The position numbers and the translations under genes are program-made. Positions 37,513 to 47,652 of a stretch of DNA of 64,000 nucleotides are shown one piece after another. Position 1 is the first letter of the stretch. Every line of letters begins with the position of its first letter. This DNA comes from Psychromonas arctica DSM 14288. Lineage in GTDB: Bacteria > Pseudomonadota > Gammaproteobacteria > Enterobacterales > Psychromonadaceae. Location: contig NZ_KI519478.1 of assembly GCF_000482725.1 (NCBI RefSeq), positions 161,618 to 225,617 of the forward strand, given 5' to 3'. The notes under the pieces are model-generated. The model had not been told where the DNA came from. It saw only the letters and a program-made list of their open reading frames with translations, and ran no database searches.

Positions 37513-39584
37513 TCATCTCCTTCATTAAATAGTTCGTCTTCAAAATCAGGGTAGTCGTCATTATCTTCATGTGCGGTTAAATGAACTACTTTTTCTGACC
37601 CTTTGTCGTGTACAGGTCTTTTGGGGCGTCGCTGTTCCCGTTCTTTCAATAGTTGCTGAGAGCGAGAATGGCCAACGCCTTTCATTCGCTCTGTTTTTGT
37701 TGATGTTGACTTTGGTGTTTGCTTGATTGCTGATGAAATGATGTTTTCAACTCGATTTTCATGATGCATTCGAAGCTTGTCTGATTCTAATTTATCTTTT
37801 GTACTTTGAATTTTAATTGACTGTTGTTTTCGCCAAACTTCCCAAAATGTTAACCCTCTAAATTCTCGCGATAAGTCAGTAATCCGACATACCCAATGCT
37901 CTCTACTCCCTTGTGTATGAAATAAGTAAATTTCATCGGCAAAGTTTGGATCGTAAGCAACCTCAATTTTTTTAGGTCTATTTGATTTATCGGAGCGGTG
38001 CATCCAACCAAGTTCGATAATTTCAGGTGCAGAGTAGTAAACACCAAATAGGCATATACCCTGTGCAGATGCACTGGCTTGCTCTCTCGGTAATAGAGCA
38101 ATACGTACCGAATCAGGATTAGCTTTACGCAACCGCCCAGTCCTATTCTTAAGTCCCCAGTTCCAAAGATGAATTGGGATTTTTGATAAATCAGCTGGCA
38201 TATCCTTCGCTCGATCATATTTTTCAATGGGATCAACAAAGTTCCTCATAACGATTGATGAAATTATTATTTCAGTAAACTCTGAAATCGTTAGTTTTCC
38301 ATCAAGCCAGTAATTTTTTCCACCTCTTTTTCTTACTGTAGGACCAATAACTTCCCCAGGGGTAAACTTCTTAAATTCAGCCTGAAGAATTTTAAATCTT
38401 TGTTCGACGATTCCTTTCGCATCTCCTCTATAAGGAGGCGTATTTTCGATCCTGACTTTATTGCTAGATTCTAAGCCTTCAATTTGATGCCCTAAAAGTT
38501 CACCTCTATCTGCAAGTATTGCGTCTGGTAAGCCAGGTAAAGGCCAAGAAAAGTTGTCAGTTTCAATCTCTAAACTTTTGAAAAAATTGCTCTTATCGGT
38601 TAAAGACACATGCAGTGCTTGGATTGCCGCAACATAAGAAGGATTCTCAAAACCAATATACCAGCCTACAATAAACCTTGAAAATACATCAACCACAACA
38701 TATACCGTAGGGCGTCCAACTGGTTGGTTTCGATCATGGTCAGATACTAGTATAACGTCGGCAATGGTTGCATCTATTTCATAGCGTGAACCAGGCCCTA
38801 AAGCGTGAATTGTTGCGGTGCTGTGCAAGGGGCGAATATCTTTTTTAAGAATGTTATCCGATACACTAGCTTTAATTCTATCTACATTTTTATATTCTCT
38901 ATCTAAGAAGTAGCTTAGCTGACGCTTTGTTGGTTTTTCTGATTCAGGCAATCCTGGAAATATATTGTCATAAAGCCCTTTGAATTTACGGTGTGCTCGT
39001 GCAACAGAAAATTGTTTTTTTAAAATATATTTATCAATAATTATTCGAAATAATTTTTCAGTTGGCTCATCGACCAACGCACCAATTCCTTCCATTATTT
39101 TTCTTGGGCGGCCTAGTTTTTTTCCATTCGCAATACGTTTCTGGCCCTTTGCTCCGGAATTTTTGTAATCAGGTAGCAGGGTATTTGGCACCTGTCCTCT
39201 TTGCCAATAACGACGGATTAATTTATAAAGGTATGGCCTTGAAATTTCACCCGATCCGAGAATGTTCGCTACATGCTTTGTTCTAACCTTTTTTATATAA
39301 AAGTTAGAATCATCAACCAGTGGTTTTATGATTTGATAGTTTCTATTTCGAATGATTGTTTCTTTAGAGTCAGGTTCAGGTAGTAGATTTATTACATACT
39401 CAAATGGATCATTAGCTCGAGTCAGCTTTTCTTCTAATAATAAGGCTTCGAGTTGTGGTAGCTCTACAATATCTGGAAATCCCTTTTGATCTTCGAGTGA
39501 AATCCATACAACATGGGTATGTGTTGTTATAAGAACCCTATAAAGTTTATCTTCTAATTTAATCACTTCGTTAATTTGAAACAC
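37509..39584 (-). CDS. tnsB: Transposase TnsB
   Basis: DDE transposase cutting and joining the 3' ends. Translated from GTG 39584, six bases after AGGAGG inside the end of tnsA, it gives 691 residues starting V-F-Q-I-N-E-V, close to Tn7 TnsB (702). An upstream ATG would force a 52-residue non-homologous leader inside tnsA. The catalytic regions are Y-E-I-D-A-T-I-A-D, D-A-I-L-A-D-R-G-E and G-I-V-E-Q-R-F. It should bind the 17-bp repeats at 40448-40504. It overlaps tnsA by 14 bp. Confidence 0.93.
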   Translation of the reverse strand: MFQINEVIKLEDKLYRVLITTHTHVVWISLEDQKGFPDIVELPQLEALLLEEKLTRANDPFEYVINLLPEPDSKETIIRNRNYQIIKPLVDDSNFYIKKVRTKHVANILGSGEISRPYLYKLIRRYWQRGQVPNTLLPDYKNSGAKGQKRIANGKKLGRPRKIMEGIGALVDEPTEKLFRIIIDKYILKKQFSVARAHRKFKGLYDNIFPGLPESEKPTKRQLSYFLDREYKNVDRIKASVSDNILKKDIRPLHSTATIHALGPGSRYEIDATIADVILVSDHDRNQPVGRPTVYVVVDVFSRFIVGWYIGFENPSYVAAIQALHVSLTDKSNFFKSLEIETDNFSWPLPGLPDAILADRGELLGHQIEGLESSNKVRIENTPPYRGDAKGIVEQRFKILQAEFKKFTPGEVIGPTVRKRGGKNYWLDGKLTISEFTEIIISSIVMRNFVDPIEKYDRAKDMPADLSKIPIHLWNWGLKNRTGRLRKANPDSVRIALLPREQASASAQGICLFGVYYSAPEIIELGWMHRSDKSNRPKKIEVAYDPNFADEIYLFHTQGSREHWVCRITDLSREFRGLTFWEVWRKQQSIKIQSTKDKLESDKLRMHHENRVENIISSAIKQTPKSTSTKTERMKGVGHSRSQQLLKEREQRRPKRPVHDKGSEKVVHLTAHEDNDDYPDFEDELFNEGDD

Positions 39585-40395
39585 GCCAGCCCTCCTGCAA
39601 TACATCAAAGTTTTCAGCAGTAATTTCAAAACAGCGTAACTCTGTAAACGGTTTAGTAATATTAAAATGGAAATAGCGTTGTGCGAGCAAGCGTTTAATT
39701 TGATATAAAGCTTCACCTGGTTCGTTATCATATGAAGCATCGAGTTTCATACATAACTCTTTAACTCTTAGGTTTTCATTTGCTCTTAAGTGTTTATTAA
39801 ACACTTCTAATTGAACGATGAGGTCTGCTTGATCAATTTCATCAACAATGTGGTTATAAAGAAGATTGATATTCTCGAATACAATTGGCGGTATCTGTTT
39901 TTCAGTGATCCAATAGAAAGGTAAACCCTTTTCACGCCAGTAACGTCGTTCAATCTCAAGTTTTTCAATTGTTCTTGAGTCACTAAATGCTTCAGATGTT
40001 TTTACTTGGAGGATAAATCTTGGATTATTTTTTTCATCACAATCAACGACAAAGTCACTGCTCATGTATTGATCCACACCTTGATAAGTTGGATGCCTTA
40101 TTCCTAAATTTTCGCTTATCTCTCTCGTTACTTCACGATCTAGCGGAAATTGTTCACGTATATCATTTGTAGTCGAACGCCATTGAAGTAGAAGAAATGT
40201 TGCAAGCTCTAGATCGGAGAGTAAATGATGGGTTCGTTGAGTTATGTGTCCAAAAATACGATGGGATCGGCCTTCTGACGCTACATCGCGTACGGTAAGC
40301 CAAGGTTTATAGTTTGCTCCTGTGCCTTGGCCTCTGCCTTCTTTGATCCAGCGCCGGTTTTTAGCCTCAGAGTTCCAATATTGTTTCTTACCCAT
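39571..40395 (-). CDS. tnsA: Transposase endonuclease TnsA
   Basis: A 274-residue restriction-like endonuclease cutting the 5' ends in Tn7 cut-and-paste transposition. Catalytic residues fall at exactly the Tn7 positions: Glu63 in S-D-L-E-L-A-T, Asp114 in S-S-D-F-V-V-D, Lys132 in Q-V-K-T-S-E. ATG 40395 follows GGAAG. It is the first gene of the operon, next to the right transposon end. The heteromeric TnsAB allows clean excision rather than cointegrates. Confidence 0.94.
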   Translation of the reverse strand: MGKKQYWNSEAKNRRWIKEGRGQGTGANYKPWLTVRDVASEGRSHRIFGHITQRTHHLLSDLELATFLLLQWRSTTNDIREQFPLDREVTREISENLGIRHPTYQGVDQYMSSDFVVDCDEKNNPRFILQVKTSEAFSDSRTIEKLEIERRYWREKGLPFYWITEKQIPPIVFENINLLYNHIVDEIDQADLIVQLEVFNKHLRANENLRVKELCMKLDASYDNEPGEALYQIKRLLAQRYFHFNITKPFTELRCFEITAENFDVLQEGWRVSN

Positions 40396-40404
40396 AGTAA
40401 ACTT

Positions 40405-40442
40405 CCGTCTGAACTATCTTATTTTAAAAATAGCTCAGACGG
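40405..40442. promoter_or_regulatory. Inverted repeat upstream of tnsA
   Basis: 13-bp arms at 40405-40417 and 40430-40442 with one mismatch, 12-base AT-rich spacer, just before the tnsA ribosome site. It may be an operator or an mRNA hairpin limiting transposase expression. Confidence 0.45.
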
Positions 40443-40447
40443 ATAAA

Positions 40448-40513
40448 ATTAGCAACTATATTGTTTTGGTAATAACTTTATTGTTTAATTAACAACTTTA
40501 TTGTGCACCAACA
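40448..40513 (-). mobile_element. Right end of the Tn7-like transposon
   Basis: Three 17-bp repeats at 40448-40464, 40468-40484 and 40488-40504, each ending A-C-T-(T/A)-T-A-T-T-G-T, sit at an exact 20-bp period as TnsB sites do. Read inward, the terminus is TGTTGGTGCACAATAAAGTT with its outermost base at 40513. It lies 24 bp from the glmS stop, the position Tn7 uses. ATAAA at 40514-40518 is the expected 5-bp target duplication copy. The opposite end was not found. Confidence 0.85.
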
Positions 40514-40537
40514 ATAAATAAAGACTTAATTTGTGAT
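40514..40537 (-). other. attTn7 remnant between transposon and glmS
   Basis: The 24 bp separating the transposon terminus from the glmS stop codon. The first five bases (ATAAA) should be duplicated at the missing left end. TnsD recognition sequence lies inside the adjoining glmS 3' end. Confidence 0.7.
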
Positions 40538-42370
40538 TTATTCCACTGTAACCGCTTTTGCTAGGTTACGTGGTTGGTCTACATCGGTACCTTTAATCAA
40601 TGCCACATGGTACGACAATAATTGCATCGGTACCGTATGGAAGATAGGTGCGATGATTGGATTTACATGAGGTAATGAGATAATCTTCATTCCATCACAT
40701 GCTTCAAAGCCTGAGTTTTCATCGGCAAATACATACAATAAACCACCACGTGCACGTACTTCTTCAACGTTTGATTTTAATTTTTCTAACAAATCATTAT
40801 TCGGAGCAACAACGACAACAGGCATATCAGCATCAACTAACGCTAATGGACCATGCTTTAGTTCACCTGCAGCATAAGCTTCAGCGTGAATGTATGAGAT
40901 CTCTTTTAATTTTAAAGCCGCTTCCATCGCAATTGGGTAATATTCGCCACGACCTAAAAATAATGTGTGGTGTTTATCTGCAAAGTCAGGGGCTAGAGCA
41001 GCAATTTCTTTATCAAACGCTAACGCTTTTTCAATTTCAGTTGGTAATGAGTGCAGCGCATGTACAATTTCAGCTTCTTTTTGCGGGCTAATAGTACCTT
41101 GCTCTTTACCAATCGCGGTCACCAAGATCAACATTGCAGCAAGCTGAGTGGTAAATGCTTTAGTCGATGCAACACCAATTTCAGTGCCAGCGCGAGTCAT
41201 AAATGCAAGGTCAGATTCACGTACTAATGAAGAACCAGATACATTACAGATAGACATCGCAGACATGTAACCTTTTTCTTTCGCTAAACGTAACGCAGCT
41301 AAAGTATCAGCTGTTTCACCGGATTGAGAAAGTGTAAGTAATAAGCTATTTGGACGAACAACAAAATCGCGGTAACGGAATTCAGAAGCGATTTCAACAT
41401 CACAACTTACGCCAGCAAGTGATTCAAACCAATAACGCGCCGCCATACCTGAGTTGTACGAAGTACCACAAGCGATGATTTGAACATGTTCAACTTTAGA
41501 TAAAATTTCTTTTGCGCCATTACCAATGCTTTCAACAATGATACTGTCTTCGTTTATACGGCCTTCTAATGCACTGATTAATGCAGTAGGCTGTTCAAAA
41601 ATTTCTTTTTGCATAAAGTGACGGTATTTACCTTTACTACCCGCATCATGCTCAACGGTAGATTCAATCACTTCGCGTTCAATCGCTTCGCCACTTGCAT
41701 CAAAAATATTAACTTCGCGACGAGTAATTTCCGCTACATCACCTTCTTCAAGGTAAGTAAAACGACGTGTTACGTTTAATAGCGCTAGTTGGTCTGAGGC
41801 AAGGAAGTTTTCACCAATACCATGACCAATAACAATTGGGCTACCTGAACGTGCAACGACTAAACGAGATGGGTCACGGCTATCTAATGCAACCATACCG
41901 TAAGCACCTTCTAATTGAGGCACTGCTTTTTGTACTGCTTCACGTAATGAAGCCGCAGTTTTTAATTCCCATTCCACTAAATGTGCAATAACTTCAGTAT
42001 CAGTTTGAGATTCAAAAACATAACCACGCTCTTGTAACAAACTACGTAGTGATTCGTGGTTTTCGATAATACCGTTATGTACGATTGAGATAGCACCAGA
42101 AACATGTGGGTGAGCATTAACTTCTGAAGGTTCGCCGTGTGTTGCCCAACGTGTATGAGCAATACCTGTTCCGCCCATTGTTTGCATTGTATCAACGGCA
42201 TCAGCCAATTCTTTTACTTTACCTAAACGACGTACGCGAGTTAATTTACCTTCGCTATCAACAATGGCAACACCTGCTGAGTCATAACCACGATATTCTA
42301 ATTTTTTTAACCCTTCTATTAAAATTTCAGACACTTCTCTTTGCGCAACTGCACCAACGATACCGCACAT
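40538..42370 (-). CDS. glmS: Glucosamine-6-phosphate synthase
   Basis: Converts fructose 6-phosphate and glutamine to glucosamine 6-phosphate, feeding peptidoglycan and LPS synthesis. The 610-residue product has the N-terminal Ntn glutaminase starting M-C-G-I-V-G-A-V (Cys2 nucleophile after Met removal), two SIS sugar-isomerase domains ([17 protein letters not shown]) and the conserved end [13 protein letters not shown]. An AAGGGGT ribosome site precedes the ATG. Its 3' end serves as the Tn7 attachment site; the gene itself is intact. Confidence 0.97.
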   Translation of the reverse strand: MCGIVGAVAQREVSEILIEGLKKLEYRGYDSAGVAIVDSEGKLTRVRRLGKVKELADAVDTMQTMGGTGIAHTRWATHGEPSEVNAHPHVSGAISIVHNGIIENHESLRSLLQERGYVFESQTDTEVIAHLVEWELKTAASLREAVQKAVPQLEGAYGMVALDSRDPSRLVVARSGSPIVIGHGIGENFLASDQLALLNVTRRFTYLEEGDVAEITRREVNIFDASGEAIEREVIESTVEHDAGSKGKYRHFMQKEIFEQPTALISALEGRINEDSIIVESIGNGAKEILSKVEHVQIIACGTSYNSGMAARYWFESLAGVSCDVEIASEFRYRDFVVRPNSLLLTLSQSGETADTLAALRLAKEKGYMSAMSICNVSGSSLVRESDLAFMTRAGTEIGVASTKAFTTQLAAMLILVTAIGKEQGTISPQKEAEIVHALHSLPTEIEKALAFDKEIAALAPDFADKHHTLFLGRGEYYPIAMEAALKLKEISYIHAEAYAAGELKHGPLALVDADMPVVVVAPNNDLLEKLKSNVEEVRARGGLLYVFADENSGFEACDGMKIISLPHVNPIIAPIFHTVPMQLLSYHVALIKGTDVDQPRNLAKAVTVE

Positions 42371-42647
42371 AAACTACCCCTTGTAATTAGTTTCAAATTA
42401 TATAAACACGCACTCTAGTGCATTTTTAAACATAAATCACTTAAAAAAACGCATAAACGCGCACAAAACTTATATTCAACATCATTTAGTCAAACTAAAA
42501 GCAAAAAGGTGCAAAATAATGCAGCATTTATTGATCGTTAAACTCTCGTAGATAACGTGCCCTATGCTTATTTTTTACGCTTGCCTATTCACTTCTTTAT
42601 AATTACTGGTTAAAGTTACAGTTCTTACGTTGTCGATTGGAAAAAAC

Positions 42648-42899
42648 ATGTTGAATCACCCGCTTACTCAAGCATTATCCTTAGCTTGGAAACTACTAAC
42701 AGTTTTGATCTTACCTGTCATTATGGCTGTCTATGTAGAAGTGGTGGACACCTATTATATTGCGTTTTCTTTTTCTGATTTAGACCAAGGTAAAAATTTA
42801 CATAAATGGGCTATTCTCGGGATTTATCTGCTATTTCTACTGTGTTGGAATAGACTTAACCCTCATGTGATCAATACATTAAAGAAAATGGAATATTAG
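42648..42899 (+). CDS. Small two-segment membrane protein
   Basis: About 83 residues, not recognised. Start ATG 42648 follows GGAAAA; the TTG six codons upstream has no ribosome site. Two hydrophobic stretches (about residues 13-32 and 56-72) predict two membrane segments with a short loop. It abuts rmuC (stop immediately before the rmuC ATG), so the two are probably co-transcribed. No functional clue beyond that. Confidence 0.65.
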   Translation: MLNHPLTQALSLAWKLLTVLILPVIMAVYVEVVDTYYIAFSFSDLDQGKNLHKWAILGIYLLFLLCWNRLNPHVINTLKKMEY

Positions 42900-44258
42900 A
42901 TGCCAGCAGATTTATTGGCAAATAACAGCTTATTATTAATGAGCATTATAAGTGCTGTACTTTTTATCAGCTTATTAATCACCCTTAACCGTTTATCTCA
43001 CAGCAAAACAGATCTTAGCGAGCAGTATTTAGCTCTGAAGCTAAGTGAACAAAATCTGCAACACCAAACGCAACAAAATCAATTACTAGACAGTAAAATA
43101 GCGGCTTTATCGTTACACAATGAAAGCTTGCAGGCACAGGTCAGTAAATTAACTACGCGTGTTAGAGAGTCCGACGTTCGCTTGCAGGCAGGAGAGCAGC
43201 GGCTACAAGATCAACAGGCAACGGAGGCGAAATTAAGCCAACAGTTTGAGGTGTTGTCACAGCGTATTTTTAACGACAAATCGACACAGTTTCAGCAATT
43301 AAATAAGCAATCCATCAAACAGCTATTAGACCCTTTAAGTACTCAACTGGAAGGTTTTAAAAAGCAAGTCAACGATTGTTATATCAATGAAAGCAAAGAG
43401 CGTTTTAACTTAAAACGAGAAATAGACCAACTAGCTAACTTAAATAGCCTAATGCATCAAGAAACTCAGAACCTGACTAACGCCTTGAAAGGCGACAATA
43501 AGCAGCAGGGAAACTGGGGTGAGGTAGTTTTACAGCGCATACTAGAAAATTCAGGCTTACGTGAAGGGCATGAGTACCAAACTCAGGTTAATTTGAAGGA
43601 TACACGAGGGCAACGCTTTCTTCCTGATGTGGTGGTTAATTTACCGCAACAACGCAATATCATTATTGACTCAAAAGTGTCTTTAGTGGCCTATGAACGT
43701 TACTTTAATAGCGAAAATATTGGTGAACAAAAACAAGCAATTGATGCGCATTGTTTATCTATCCGCCAACATATTAAGGGCTTAGGGAAAAAAGACTATC
43801 AGGATTTAATTGGCACCAACACACTCGATTATGTATTGTTATTTGTGGCCGTTGAACCCGCCTTTATTACTGCTTTAGAGCACGACCCAAGCTTAGTACA
43901 ACTCGCACTCGATAATAATATTCTGTTAGCCAGCCCAAGTAATTTAATGATTGCCCTACGCACTATCGAAAATTTATGGCGCTTTGAAAGACAAGAGAAG
44001 AATGGTCAATTCATTGCGCAGCAGGCAAGTAAGTTATACGACAAATTACGCTTATTCAGCGATAACTTTTTAGAAGTTGGCTCACAACTAGATAAAGCAC
44101 AGAAAACCTACCACACTGCACTTAAACAGCTTAGTGCAGGGCGTGGCAATGTTATTCAACAGGCAGAGCAATTAAAAGAATTAGGTGTACCGATCAAAAG
44201 ACCAATTTCAGAGCAACTTACTCAGCACAATACTGAACCACAACAGTTAAACGAATAA
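42900..44258 (+). CDS. rmuC: DNA recombination protein RmuC
   Basis: A 452-residue protein. An N-terminal membrane anchor (residues 8-28) is followed by a long coiled coil (30-180) and the RmuC PD-(D/E)xK-like nuclease domain (about 195-400), with Q-G-N-W-G-E-V-V-L, R-F-L-P-D-V-V-V-N-L-P, I-I-I-D-S-K-V-S-L and F-V-A-V-E-P-A. RmuC limits inversions at short inverted repeats and has been linked to DNA protection. A small membrane protein gene precedes it directly. Confidence 0.93.
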   Translation: MPADLLANNSLLLMSIISAVLFISLLITLNRLSHSKTDLSEQYLALKLSEQNLQHQTQQNQLLDSKIAALSLHNESLQAQVSKLTTRVRESDVRLQAGEQRLQDQQATEAKLSQQFEVLSQRIFNDKSTQFQQLNKQSIKQLLDPLSTQLEGFKKQVNDCYINESKERFNLKREIDQLANLNSLMHQETQNLTNALKGDNKQQGNWGEVVLQRILENSGLREGHEYQTQVNLKDTRGQRFLPDVVVNLPQQRNIIIDSKVSLVAYERYFNSENIGEQKQAIDAHCLSIRQHIKGLGKKDYQDLIGTNTLDYVLLFVAVEPAFITALEHDPSLVQLALDNNILLASPSNLMIALRTIENLWRFERQEKNGQFIAQQASKLYDKLRLFSDNFLEVGSQLDKAQKTYHTALKQLSAGRGNVIQQAEQLKELGVPIKRPISEQLTQHNTEPQQLNE

Positions 44259-44277
44259 CATCATTGAAGATACTTTT

Positions 44278-45162
44278 TCACCCTAAAAGGTGCTTTATTT
44301 TATCTTCAAACCATTGATAGCGTGAAGGTAATTGGCGATAACGCTTTTGAGTTAAATACAAAGGCTCTTGAATTGCATGAGTTAATGGCAGTGCCTTTAA
44401 TTGTTGCTGTTGACTAAACTGCTGCACCGCACGCTTTTGCAAAATGGTATACCCCACTCCTTGTGCAACGGGTAACAGTATTTGCTGCAGCTGATTCACA
44501 TAACCTTTAATATTAAGGCTATTCAAGCCTTTATATTCTGCCGTAAAGTTGCTTGAAAAAACCTTTTCAAGGAAATGTAAACCATCGGGGTGGTTAATAA
44601 ATCCGATTTGGTTGAGTGCAGCAAAATTCCAATCCTGATTTAAATCTACACTCGCGGGTAATACTAGTTGTAACTCTTCATACCCCACCAGCGTTTGTTT
44701 CAATTGTTCATGTACCGTTTGTCGAGTGACAATGCCAAGGTCTATTTTATTACTGAGTAAGTCAGTAATAATATTTTGATTCGGGGCTGCTTCAACAAAA
44801 ACACTTAATTGTGGATATACACTTTGTTGTTGCACAAAGTAGGGATACAGAAAGTTAGCGAGCGCACCTGAGCAGGTTATTGAGCAAATACCTCGTGTTG
44901 CATCATCATGATTAATGCTTTCGCTTAATTGCGCTTCTAAAGTGCGCATACTTAATCCCATTTGATATAACTTTTCACCGGCTAAGGTCAGTTCAAACTG
45001 TTTCCCATAACGGGCTAATAGCAAGGTATTAAAGTGCTTCTCAAGCTTTTTGATGTGTTGTGTGACACCTGGTTGCGTCATAAATAACTGTTCAGCAGTA
45101 TGTGTAAAATGCTTAGTCTCGACCAATTTCATAAACGTATTTAAATGCTTTTGATTAATCAC
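44278..45162 (-). CDS. LysR-family transcriptional regulator
   Basis: A 294-residue LysR-type regulator. The N-terminal helix-turn-helix covers residues 3-60 (F-T-H-T-A-E-Q-L-F-M-T-Q-P-G-V-T-Q-H-I-K-K-L-E) and a substrate-binding domain follows from about 90. It diverges from the VOC-family gene across 216 bp, so regulation of that gene is likely. Ligand unknown. Confidence 0.9.
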   Translation of the reverse strand: MINQKHLNTFMKLVETKHFTHTAEQLFMTQPGVTQHIKKLEKHFNTLLLARYGKQFELTLAGEKLYQMGLSMRTLEAQLSESINHDDATRGICSITCSGALANFLYPYFVQQQSVYPQLSVFVEAAPNQNIITDLLSNKIDLGIVTRQTVHEQLKQTLVGYEELQLVLPASVDLNQDWNFAALNQIGFINHPDGLHFLEKVFSSNFTAEYKGLNSLNIKGYVNQLQQILLPVAQGVGYTILQKRAVQQFSQQQQLKALPLTHAIQEPLYLTQKRYRQLPSRYQWFEDKIKHLLG

Positions 45163-45378
45163 TTTTATCTCCTCATTTTTTGCTGAGCACTATTATTGAA
45201 CATTGTACGAAACAAGCAGACTCTTCATCACTATTCAAATATTGCTTTCAAATTGCGCCTTAAATTATAACAAAATATTATTAAAATAATAACAAATGAT
45301 AATTTCAAGGGGACACTGCATTTCTTTATTATTTATCTCACTTAAACAAATTTGCATTTTGCAAGCAGGAGATAAAAC

Positions 45379-45885
45379 ATGAACACCCCCTACCCACGTA
45401 GTTTTTCACATATTGGTATTTCAGTCCCTGATTTAGACGCCGCAGTAAAGTTTTATACTGAAGTTTTAGGTTGGTACACCATCATGGAACCCAGCGATGT
45501 ACTGGAAGATGAGAGTGCTATTGGTGAAATGTGTACCGATGTTTTTGGTGCCGGCTGGGAGCGCTTTCGTATTGCACACTTATCGACAGGCGATCGTATC
45601 GGTGTTGAATTATTTGAATTTAAAAACCAAGAAAACCCTGATAATAACTTTGAATATTGGAAAACCGGTATCTTCCACTTTTGCGTACAAGATCCAAACG
45701 TTGAAGAGTTAGCAGAGAAAATTGTTGCCGCTGGTGGTAAGCGTCGAATGAAAGCCCCCCGCTATTATTACCCAGGTGAAAAACCTTACCGTATGATCTA
45801 TATGGAAGACCCATTTGGTAATATTCTAGAAATTTATAGCCACAGTTATGAGTTACATTATGCGAGTGGTGCTTATCAAAAATAA
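45379..45885 (+). CDS. VOC/glyoxalase-family protein
   Basis: A 168-residue vicinal-oxygen-chelate protein. Two beta-alpha-beta modules carry the metal-ligand pattern His12 in S-H-I-G-I-S, Glu near 76 in V-E-L-F-E-F, His in I-F-H-F-C-V and Glu in I-L-E-I-Y-S-H. This suits a lactoylglutathione lyase-like or dioxygenase activity, but the substrate cannot be fixed. ATG 45379 follows AGGAGAT. It is divergent from a LysR gene that probably controls it. Confidence 0.85.
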   Translation: MNTPYPRSFSHIGISVPDLDAAVKFYTEVLGWYTIMEPSDVLEDESAIGEMCTDVFGAGWERFRIAHLSTGDRIGVELFEFKNQENPDNNFEYWKTGIFHFCVQDPNVEELAEKIVAAGGKRRMKAPRYYYPGEKPYRMIYMEDPFGNILEIYSHSYELHYASGAYQK

Positions 45886-46196
45886 GTTATCAATATACGT
45901 TAGCATTATATCTAACCTCAATTCTGGTTAATGAAAGCGGAATTATATTTAAAATCATAAAATTATATTTTTTGGCTATACAGTGCCGCTAGTTTTGCGT
46001 AATTCAAGGCGCGTAGTTCAAGACGAATTATCTCTCAACAACTGGTTATTGAGAGATAATTTAACGAATAAATCCGCGGAAATAGCGGTGTTGTATCGCT
46101 TTGCTTATCCAGAACTAAGGTTATTTACAAACATAATGCTTTGGTCATAAAACTAGACTCAGCAATCAACCTAATGAATGGGGTTGATTGCCATTC
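45886..46196. other. Intergenic region with hairpins
   Basis: 311 bp between the converging VOC and trkH genes. It holds a perfect 13-bp-arm hairpin at 46026-46061 nested inside CCGCTA/TAGCGG flanks, and a second hairpin at 46162-46191 next to trkH. No gene is seen. Confidence 0.6.
46162..46191 (-). terminator. Hairpin downstream of trkH
   Basis: 10-bp arms GCAATCAACC/GGTTGATTGC with a 10-base loop, 6 bp after the trkH stop. Only a weak T-rich tail follows on the minus strand, so termination is likely but not certain. Confidence 0.45.
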
Positions 46197-47642
46197 TTAA
46201 CGACGCCAAAAATGTCCAGTAAACATCACTGCAACAGTTAATATCTCTAGGCGTCCCATTAACATGCAAATAGATAATATCCACTTAGAAGCATTTGGCA
46301 GTTCAGCAAAATTACCCGATGGTCCTATCGAATCAACTAACCCAGGCCCGACGTTTGATACCGCAGTAATTGATGCTGTTAATGCCAGCATGGCCTGCGA
46401 ACCAAATAGAGTAAGCAATAGAGTAGAGACTGCAATGGTCGCCATATAGGCAATCACAAAGGCCACTAATGAACGTAAGATTTCATCACTCACTTTGCGA
46501 TTATTGTATTTTTGCGTCAACAACGCATGCGGATGCATTAATAACATTAGATGACGTTTTAATAAGCTGAAGGCTATTTGAAAACGGAAAATTTTCATAC
46601 CACCAGAAGTGGAGCCAGAACAAGCACCGGTAAATAACAACCCCGCAAAAATAAGCAAACTGAAATCACCCCAGGTCAGAAAATCATCTAAACCAAAACC
46701 GGTCGTGGTGACCACCGAAACAACATTAAAGACACTCAGCCTAATGGCATCAAGCCATGAGAACTGACCACTGATCACTAAATAAACACTTAAACTTAAT
46801 GAACAAGCAATCACCAACAAGGCAAAACCTTGAATTTGGGCATCTTTCCATAACGGTTGTAATGACTTTTGCTTCATACCTCGAATCAATAATAAAAAAG
46901 GTAACCCACCTAAAAACATAAAGATAACCGCATTCCAATGTGCAATATGCGAAAAGTGCCCCATCGAACTATCGGAGGTGGAATACCCTCCAGTAGAAAT
47001 GGTTGTCATAGCATGATTGACGGCATCAAAATTATCCATGCCAGCAATCCGATAACCAATAAAACAACAGATAGATAAAAACACGTAAACAAATAAAATA
47101 TCTAAGGCGACACGACGTGTTTTAGCAGTTGATTTATCTGACCAATCCGAAGACTCGGTTTGGAATAAGCGCATACCACCGACATTTAAAAATGGCAGGA
47201 TCGCCACGCCCATCACAATGAAACCAACACCACCTAACCATTGCAAAATAGATCGCCAAAGCAAAATACTAGGATGCATGGTATCTAAACCATGTAACAC
47301 CGTACTACCGGTTGTAGTAATACCAGACATAGTTTCAAAAAAGGCATCGCTATAACTAATATGCTCAATAAAAACAAAGGGTAATGCTGCAAATAAACTA
47401 GAAAGTAACCACACACCTGTGGTTAATAAAAACATCTCTCTTACACCTAAATGTGAATGTTGTTGCTCACCACCAAAGTATAAGAAGATAGCAGACGCAA
47501 GATGCGTAATAATAATAGAAATGAAAAATTCGACGCCGCCCAAGGTGTTATTGTAAAAAGCTAATAACATAGGGAAGTACATAAAGACCGCCATTTTAGA
47601 CAGTACTAAACCTGTAATAAAAAACAGCGGACGATAGGTCAT
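46197..47642 (-). CDS. trkH: Trk potassium uptake protein TrkH
   Basis: The 481-residue potassium-channel subunit of the Trk system in the inner membrane. Four selectivity-filter repeats are visible, including T-T-T-G-S-T-V, T-I-S-T-G-G-Y-S, T-T-T-G-F-G and S-N-V-G-P-G. The many hydrophobic helices fit the length. It is the last gene of def-fmt-rsmB-trkA-trkH and lies 10 bp after trkA, which supplies its cytosolic regulatory ring. Confidence 0.95.
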   Translation of the reverse strand: MTYRPLFFITGLVLSKMAVFMYFPMLLAFYNNTLGGVEFFISIIITHLASAIFLYFGGEQQHSHLGVREMFLLTTGVWLLSSLFAALPFVFIEHISYSDAFFETMSGITTTGSTVLHGLDTMHPSILLWRSILQWLGGVGFIVMGVAILPFLNVGGMRLFQTESSDWSDKSTAKTRRVALDILFVYVFLSICCFIGYRIAGMDNFDAVNHAMTTISTGGYSTSDSSMGHFSHIAHWNAVIFMFLGGLPFLLLIRGMKQKSLQPLWKDAQIQGFALLVIACSLSLSVYLVISGQFSWLDAIRLSVFNVVSVVTTTGFGLDDFLTWGDFSLLIFAGLLFTGACSGSTSGGMKIFRFQIAFSLLKRHLMLLMHPHALLTQKYNNRKVSDEILRSLVAFVIAYMATIAVSTLLLTLFGSQAMLALTASITAVSNVGPGLVDSIGPSGNFAELPNASKWILSICMLMGRLEILTVAVMFTGHFWRR

Positions 47643-47652
47643 ATTACACAGC

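Noticed and set aside
40699-41147. Open frames antisense to glmS
   Set aside because: Shadows of glmS; Leu/Gln-rich translation is typical of antisense frames.
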